From Streptomyces malaysiensis subsp. samsunensis (GTDB lineage Bacteria > Actinomycetota > Actinomycetes > Streptomycetales > Streptomycetaceae), in contig NZ_JANIIC010000070.1 of assembly GCF_024519315.1 (NCBI RefSeq), positions 1 to 49,122 on the forward strand: a stretch of 49,122 nucleotides of DNA, read 5' to 3'. Positions 44,248 to 49,122 of the stretch are shown piece after piece. The first letter of the stretch is position 1. Each line of letters begins with the position of its first letter. The notes beneath the pieces are model-generated. The model searched no databases and had not been told where the DNA came from. It saw nothing but the letters and a program-made list of their open reading frames with translations. Made by a program: the position numbers and the translations under genes.

Positions 44248-44337
44248 CCCGGGGCGGCGTGGCGGCCGCCCCGGGGGACCGGCCGTGGTCGGCGGCCCGG
44301 GTCAGCGGTCGCGGTCGGCGGCCCCGGTCAGCGGTCG
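44248..44337. terminator. Hairpin and tandem duplication between convergent genes
   Basis: CCCGGGGCGGC/GCCGCCCCGGG (44248-44275) forms an 11-bp stem with a 6-base loop. It is followed by two 26-base direct copies (44286-44311 and 44312-44337) with two differences; the second includes the hydrolase stop codon. Confidence 0.65.
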
Positions 44338-45215
44338 CCGATGAGCGCGGCGGCGAGTTCCTCGGGGCGGGCGGCGAACGGCGAATGGCTGCCCGGCAGC
44401 GGCCGTACGGTGAAGGGGCGGTCCGGCATGGCCGCGTCGGCCTCCGCGATCATCAGGTCTTGCAGTGCGGGGGTGCACGCCCAGTCCTCGGCGCACCGGA
44501 TGAAGGTGCGCGGGATCCGGCCCCACCGCTCCCGGGTCAGGGCGATCGGGGTGGTCGGCACCGCGAGGGGCAGATCGGGGCTCAGGGCGTGGTACCAGCG
44601 GGCGAAGGACTCGGCGGGGACGTCGTGGTAGTAGGTCAGCCGCAGCTTCTCCACATACTCCGGATCGGCGGAGAACGGATTGATCCGGAACGCGCCGATG
44701 GCCTCCGGGTCGCCCAGCATCAGCCCCTGCCCCCGCACGGTCGCGGTCTGTTCCGGGGAGGCCAGATAGTCGGCGAAGCGGGGGCGCCCGGCGGGGACGA
44801 AGGACGACAGATGGATCAGCTCGTCGACGAGTTCGGGCGCCCGCTCCGCGGCCAGGGAGGAGGGGGCGCCACCGGCGCTGTGCGAGACCAGGGCGACCTT
44901 CGGATACCGGCGGACCGACCGCAGCGCGGCGATCACGGCCCCGGCGCACTCCTCCAGGGTCACCCCGGCCAGCGCCGACCTCTCGGTCGCGTAACCCGGC
45001 TGGCCGAGGAGGTGGGTCCCCGAGGGCAGCGGTGCGTCGAAGCCGTGCCCCGGCAGGTCGACGGCGAGGGCGGCCGCGCCGAGCCGGGCCAGGGCGCGCT
45101 GGGTGGGCGCCCACTGCCAGGAGGCGTGCCAGGCGCCATGGACCAGCACGAAGACGGTGCCGGAGGGCTGGGGGCCGGAATCGTTCAGGGGGGTTATGGG
45201 GCTCTTGGCGCTCAT
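44328..45215 (-). CDS. Alpha/beta hydrolase
   Basis: This 295-residue hydrolase of the esterase/hydroxynitrile-lyase-like group has the oxyanion motif VHGAWHASWQW (about 34-44), nucleophile serine in VSHSAGGAP, an acid in CAEDWAC and the histidine in PGSHSPF, so the triad is complete. No signal peptide is seen, so it is cytoplasmic. The ATG at 45215 is chosen; an upstream in-frame start at 45275 lies inside the likely operator. It is divergently paired with a LysR regulator, a typical arrangement in which the regulator controls the hydrolase. Confidence 0.88.
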   Translation of the reverse strand: MSAKSPITPLNDSGPQPSGTVFVLVHGAWHASWQWAPTQRALARLGAAALAVDLPGHGFDAPLPSGTHLLGQPGYATERSALAGVTLEECAGAVIAALRSVRRYPKVALVSHSAGGAPSSLAAERAPELVDELIHLSSFVPAGRPRFADYLASPEQTATVRGQGLMLGDPEAIGAFRINPFSADPEYVEKLRLTYYHDVPAESFARWYHALSPDLPLAVPTTPIALTRERWGRIPRTFIRCAEDWACTPALQDLMIAEADAAMPDRPFTVRPLPGSHSPFAARPEELAAALIGDR

Positions 45216-45255
45216 GGGGACAGTCCACCGGGACGACACGGCGTTATCCATCGCG

Positions 45256-45281
45256 ATATCTGACAACCCCGTCATCGATAT
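45256..45281. promoter_or_regulatory. Dyad in the LysR/hydrolase intergenic region
   Basis: ATATC-TGAC and GTCA-TC-GATAT face each other around AACCCC, making a nearly continuous inverted repeat between the divergent starts. This fits a LysR-type operator. Confidence 0.5.
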
Positions 45282-45314
45282 GCCCTGGATATCGCCTCGG
45301 TTATCCTCGGTCCG

Positions 45315-46253
45315 ATGGAGTCACGACATCTGCGGTACGCCCTGGCGCTGGCCGAGCATCAGCACTTCGGACGGGCGGCGGCCGCCCTCGGGATCGCCCA
45401 GCCGCCGCTGTCCCAGCAGATCGCGGCGCTGGAGCGGGAGCTGGGCGCGCGGCTCTTCGACCGTACGGCGCGTGGGGTGTTCCCGACCGCCGCGGGCGAG
45501 GCGTTCCTGGCCAGGGCGCGCCGGGCGCTGGCCGAGATGTCGGCCGCCGCCTCCGACGCGGGCCGGGCGGCCCGGGGCGAGACGGGCCGGCTGCGGCTCG
45601 GCTTCATCGGCTCGGCGCTGCTGGAGCTTCTGCCGTCCGTACTGGGCGGTTTCGTCCGCGACCGCCCCGAGGTGCGGCTGGGGCTCCAGGAGATGTCGAC
45701 CCGGCGGTCCACGGCGGCGCTGCTCGCGGGTGAGCTGGACATCGCCATCGGGCGCGGTGCGCCCCGGGGCGCCGGTGCCGAGGAGCTGGTGTCGGTCACG
45801 GTCGGCCGGGACCATCTGGTGGCGGTCGTCGGCGCGGCCCATCCCTTCGCCGGGCAGCGCGGGGTGAGCGTCGAGCAGCTCAGGGGGCAGCATCTGATCA
45901 CCGCGCCCGCGGACGAGGAGCCGGTGGTCGCCGCGTGGCTGACCACGCTGCTGGGCGAGGGCTCCGAGGCGCCCGCGCGGGCCGGTGGGTTCACGGAGGC
46001 GCGGGATGTGCACACCATCATCGGGCTGGCCTCGTGCGGGGTCGGGGTGGGGCTCGGCCCGGCGTGTCTGCGGGTGGCGGCGCGGCCGGACATCCGGGTG
46101 TGCGAGGTGAGTCCGCGGGTGGAGCTGCCGGAGCTGGTGATGTCGTTCCGCGCCCAGGACCGCTCCCCCGTACTGGCGGCCTTCCTGGACACCACCCGGG
46201 AGCGGTGCCCGGGGGTGAGCGAGCGGCTCGAACGCCGTCTCGGCGCGCGCTGA
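45315..46253 (+). CDS. LysR-family transcriptional regulator
   Basis: This 312-residue regulator starts MESRHLRYALALAEHQHFGR, with the winged-helix recognition segment IAQPPLSQQIAALERELGAR at about residues 30-49. A linker helix and a periplasmic-binding-like ligand domain follow, starting LRLGFIGSALLELLP. The last 25 residues match the usual LTTR ending loosely. It is divergent from the alpha/beta hydrolase with 99 bases between starts, where an inverted repeat lies. The ligand is unknown; members of this BenM/CatR-like shape often sense aromatic acids, but this is not shown here. Confidence 0.92.
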   Translation: MESRHLRYALALAEHQHFGRAAAALGIAQPPLSQQIAALERELGARLFDRTARGVFPTAAGEAFLARARRALAEMSAAASDAGRAARGETGRLRLGFIGSALLELLPSVLGGFVRDRPEVRLGLQEMSTRRSTAALLAGELDIAIGRGAPRGAGAEELVSVTVGRDHLVAVVGAAHPFAGQRGVSVEQLRGQHLITAPADEEPVVAAWLTTLLGEGSEAPARAGGFTEARDVHTIIGLASCGVGVGLGPACLRVAARPDIRVCEVSPRVELPELVMSFRAQDRSPVLAAFLDTTRERCPGVSERLERRLGAR

Positions 46254-46339
46254 GGGGCCGGACCGGCGGGCCCGTCAGCGGTACGGAAAGCGGCGTGGAA
46301 GTTCGTACGGGCGGCCACCGGTCGCCCGACGGAACTGTC

Positions 46340-46680
46340 CCCCGCCCCTTCCCGCAGCATCGATACGCGACTCCGCCACGGGGCAGGGGCTCCTCCTCAG
46401 GGCACGGCCCCCGCCTCGGGACAGCGGCCCCCGCCTCAGGACAGCGGCCCCCGCCTCAGGACAGGGACTCCGCCTCGGAGCAGCGGCTCCACCCCCGGCC
46501 CCCGCCTCAGGACAGCGGCCCCGCCTCCGGACAGGCCCCCCACCTCCGGACAGGGGCTCCGCCTCGGGGCAGCGGCTCCACCCCCGGCCCCCGGGGTCTG
46601 GGGCGGAGCCCCAGTTGAGGGAAGGGGCGGGGAGGGGAAAGCATCGATATGCTGCTCCGCCGCGTGGCCCGCCGCAGGCG
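46340..46680. repeat. GC-rich repeat island
   Basis: About nine degenerate units of the pattern GGCCCCCGCCTCAGGACAGC (around 46391-46590) lie here, then a hairpin CTGGGGC/GCCCCAG (46598-46614) of a kind common between Streptomyces genes. A 14-bp inverted repeat (46340-46353 with 46619-46632) and a direct repeat GCATCGATA (46357, 46641) flank the array. No gene is evident. Confidence 0.65.
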
Positions 46681-46704
46681 TCACCGCCCGCCGGACACCC
46701 CCGC

Positions 46705-48984
46705 CTAGTCCGCGAAGCGCTCCCCCCGCTCCGCCTTCTCCAGCAGCAGCGCGGGCGGGGCGAACCGCTCCCCGTACGCCGCCTCCAACTGCCGGGCGCG
46801 GGCCACGAAACCGGCCACGCCGCCCTCGTATCCATTGATGTACTGAAGCACCCCGCCCGTCCAGCCGGGGAAGCCGATACCGAGGATGGAACCGATGTTG
46901 GCGTCGGCGACGGAGGTCAGCACGCCCTCCTCCAGCAGCCGCACCGTGTCGATGGCCTCACAGAAGAGCATCCGCTCCTTCATGTCCTCCATGGGGATCC
47001 GGGTGCCCTCACCACGGGAGCCACCGGAAACACCGGAACCGCCGGAACCACCAGATCCGCCCGAGCCGTCGGAGCCACCGGATCCGCCCGCGCCGCCCGC
47101 GCCGCCCGGTGCGAAGTGCTCACGCAGCCCCGGCCACAGCCGGGTGCGCCGGCCGGTCGTCTCGTCGTAGTCGTAGAAGCCCGCCCCGCCACTGCGGCCG
47201 GGGCGCCCGAACTCCTCCACCATGCGGTCGATGACCGCGTCGGCCGGATGCGGCCGCCACTCGCCGCCCGCCTCCTCGGTCGCCCGGCGCGTCTCCTCAC
47301 GGATCTTGCGCGGCAGGGTGAGGGTCAGCTCGTCCATCAGGGAGAGCACCTTGGCCGGGTAGCCGGCCTGGGCCGCGGCCTGCTCCACGGAGGCCGGGTC
47401 GATGCCCTCCCCCACCATCGCCACGCCCTCGTTGAGGAAGTGGCCGATGACACGGGAGGTGAAGAAGCCGCGGGAGTCATTAACCACGATCGGGGTCTTG
47501 CTGATCTGCCGCACCAGATCGAAGGCGCGGGCCAGCGCCTTGTCGCCGGTGCGCTCGCCCTTGATGATCTCGACCAGCGGCATCTTGTCCACGGGCGAGA
47601 AGAAGTGCAGTCCGATGAAGTCCTCGGCGCGCTGCACCCCCTCCGAGAGCAGGGTGATGGGGAGGGTGGAGGTGTTGGAGCACAGCAAGACGTCCGGGGC
47701 GACGACGCCCTCGATCTCCTGGAACACCTTGTGCTTGAGCGCCGGATCCTCGAAGACCGCCTCGATGACCGCGTCACAGCCCTCGAGGTCGCGGAGGTCG
47801 GCGGTCGGGGTGATCCGGGCCAGCAGCCCGTCCCGCTTCGCCTCGGTGGTCCGGCCCTTGGCGAGCGCCTTGGCCAGCAGCCCCTCGGAGTACGCCTTGC
47901 CCTTTTCGGCGGCCTCCACGGACACGTCCTTGAGGACGACCTCGATGCCCGCCTTGGCGCAGGCGTACGCGATGCCCGCGCCCATCATCCCGGCGCCCAG
48001 CACCGCGACCTTACGGACCTGCTGGGGCTCGATCCCCCGGGGCCGGTTGGCACCGGAGTTGACCGCCTGGAGATCGAAGAAGAACGCCTGAATCATGTTC
48101 TTGGCGGTCTGGCCGACGACCAGCTCGGTGAAGTACCGGGCCTCGATGGTCTGCGCGGTCTCGAAGTCCACCTGGGCCCCCTCGACGGCGGCGGCCAGGA
48201 TATTGCGCTGCGCCGGATAGGGCGCGCCGTTCAGCTGCTTGCGCAGATTGGCGGGGAAGGCGGGCAGGTTGACGGCGAACTTCGGCTGCGCCGGGGTGCC
48301 GCCCGGAATCCGGTAGTCCTTGTCGTCCCAGGGCTGTGCCGACTCGGGGTGGGCGGCGATGAACGCGCGGGCCAGGGTCAGCATCTCCTCGCGGGTGGCG
48401 GCGACCTCGTGCACCAGCCCCGCCTCCTGGGCGCGCCGGGGGCTGTAGCGCATGCCCTGGAGCAGCCACTTGAGCAGCGCGTCGGTGACGCCGAGCAGCC
48501 GTACGGTACGGGCGACGCCCCCGCTGCCCGGGAGCAGGCCCAGGGTGACCTCGGGGAAGCCGATACGGGATCCGGGGGCGTCGAGGGCGATGCGGTGGTG
48601 GCAGGTGAGCGCGATCTCCAGCCCGCCGCCGAGCGCCGCGCCGTTGATCGCGGCGACCACGGGCCTGCCGAGTGTCTCGATGCGGCGCAGCGCGCGCTTG
48701 ATGCGGAGGTTCTTGTCGTAGACCTCCTGGGCCTGGTCGGGCCCGACCTCGATGAGGTCGTTGAGGTCGCCACCGGCGAAGAAGGTCTTCTTGGCGGAGG
48801 TGACGATGATGCCGCTGATCGATTCGCGCTCGGCCTCGGCGCGGTCGGCGATCGCGTCGAGGGAGTCGATGAACGCGGCGTTCATGGTGTTGGCGGACTG
48901 GTCGGGGTCGTCGAGCACCAGGGTGACGACGCCTTCGTCGTCCTGCTCCCAGCGGATGGTCGAGGCGGTGGTGGGGTGGGTCAT
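46705..48984 (-). CDS. FadB-type fatty-oxidation protein (enoyl-CoA hydratase/3-hydroxyacyl-CoA dehydrogenase)
   Basis: This 759-residue bifunctional beta-oxidation protein has an N-terminal crotonase domain with FFAGGDLNDL, AALGGGLEIALTCHH and PEVTLGLLPGSGG; both catalytic glutamates are present. The NAD-binding dehydrogenase domain begins VAVLGAGMMGAGIAYA (about 327), with catalytic-site residues in GLHFFSPVDKMP and VNDSRGFFTSRV. A Gly/Ser-rich linker of about 35 residues sits near 625-660 before the last helical domain. The ATG at 48984 has GGAG upstream. The thiolase partner is probably just outside the window. Confidence 0.94.
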   Translation of the reverse strand: MTHPTTASTIRWEQDDEGVVTLVLDDPDQSANTMNAAFIDSLDAIADRAEAERESISGIIVTSAKKTFFAGGDLNDLIEVGPDQAQEVYDKNLRIKRALRRIETLGRPVVAAINGAALGGGLEIALTCHHRIALDAPGSRIGFPEVTLGLLPGSGGVARTVRLLGVTDALLKWLLQGMRYSPRRAQEAGLVHEVAATREEMLTLARAFIAAHPESAQPWDDKDYRIPGGTPAQPKFAVNLPAFPANLRKQLNGAPYPAQRNILAAAVEGAQVDFETAQTIEARYFTELVVGQTAKNMIQAFFFDLQAVNSGANRPRGIEPQQVRKVAVLGAGMMGAGIAYACAKAGIEVVLKDVSVEAAEKGKAYSEGLLAKALAKGRTTEAKRDGLLARITPTADLRDLEGCDAVIEAVFEDPALKHKVFQEIEGVVAPDVLLCSNTSTLPITLLSEGVQRAEDFIGLHFFSPVDKMPLVEIIKGERTGDKALARAFDLVRQISKTPIVVNDSRGFFTSRVIGHFLNEGVAMVGEGIDPASVEQAAAQAGYPAKVLSLMDELTLTLPRKIREETRRATEEAGGEWRPHPADAVIDRMVEEFGRPGRSGGAGFYDYDETTGRRTRLWPGLREHFAPGGAGGAGGSGGSDGSGGSGGSGGSGVSGGSRGEGTRIPMEDMKERMLFCEAIDTVRLLEEGVLTSVADANIGSILGIGFPGWTGGVLQYINGYEGGVAGFVARARQLEAAYGERFAPPALLLEKAERGERFAD

Positions 48985-49122
48985 CTGAGGTCTCCAGGAC
49001 GAAGGGGCGGGGGGCGGGGCGGGGGGGGGACAGGGGGCGGGGGCTTGGGGGGGGGGGGGCGGCGGCGGCCCCCGCGTCCGGGGGGGGCGGGGGGGTCCTG
49101 CGGCGGAACCGGCCCTCGGCCC
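48985..49122. other. Right edge, G-run rich sequence
   Basis: After the FadB ribosome site, most of the last 120 bases are long runs of G broken by single other bases. No gene is supported. It may be an assembly edge with unreliable homopolymer lengths rather than biology. Confidence 0.6.

Noticed and set aside
46254..46700. CRISPR array in the GC-rich repeat island
   Set aside because: Units are degenerate, adjacent without unique spacers, and no cas gene is present.

Overview
The window is high-GC actinomycete DNA with GTG and TTG starts, dense same-strand gene packing and conserved neighbours typical of Streptomyces. This assignment rests on gene order and protein resemblance recalled from memory, not on a search.

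Region by region: (1) 1-9460, minus strand, is a hopanoid operon: hpnC, hpnD, hpnE, a polyprenyl diphosphate synthase gene, squalene-hopene cyclase, hpnG, hpnH and the first codons of ispG (MEP pathway), with overlapping stops and starts. A TetR-family gene lies upstream. (2) 9461-10656 has no convincing gene. (3) 10657-14748 is a decayed polyketide-type cluster: a KR-DH remnant with an internal deletion and frameshifts, a SnoaL-like fragment fused out of frame to the tail of a short-chain dehydrogenase, and a cytochrome P450 that is complete apart from two in-frame stop codons. (4) 14750-22333, minus strand, is a surface-polymer operon: two CDP-alcohol phosphotransferases, a LicC-like nucleotidyltransferase, a glycerol-1-phosphate-dehydrogenase-like enzyme, a family 2 glycosyltransferase and a Wzm/Wzt-type ABC exporter. 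A PhoP-box-like direct repeat lies between it and a divergent galE.

(5) 22604-30924 holds galE, a CDF metal exporter, idi, an ATP-binding anti-sigma-like protein (minus), a crotonase lacking both usual catalytic glutamates, an SCO6745-like protein, a 46-residue small protein and tex. (6) 31439-36762, minus strand, holds an uncharacterised protein, a BCCT osmolyte transporter and a secreted S15 peptidase gene split into two pieces. A roughly 110-bp repeat sits in the gap of that peptidase; a second copy lies 10 kb away, just before the crotonase gene. Both copies have stem-loops and lie just downstream of a perfect 20-bp inverted repeat, and I suspect remnants of IS200/IS605-type (TnpB-associated) right ends.

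(7) 36948-48984 holds a secreted M1 peptidase, an MpaB/DUF2236 protein, a large secreted GH2 beta-galactosidase with an inserted LamG-like domain, a MerR regulator, an alpha/beta hydrolase with a divergent LysR regulator, a GC-rich repeat island and a FadB-type fatty-oxidation protein. The last 120 bases are mostly G runs and may be a poorly resolved contig end.

The most promising points are the repeat pair with its inverted repeats, the CDP-alcohol surface-polymer operon with its PhoP-like box, and the decayed PKS/P450 cluster with two stops five codons apart.
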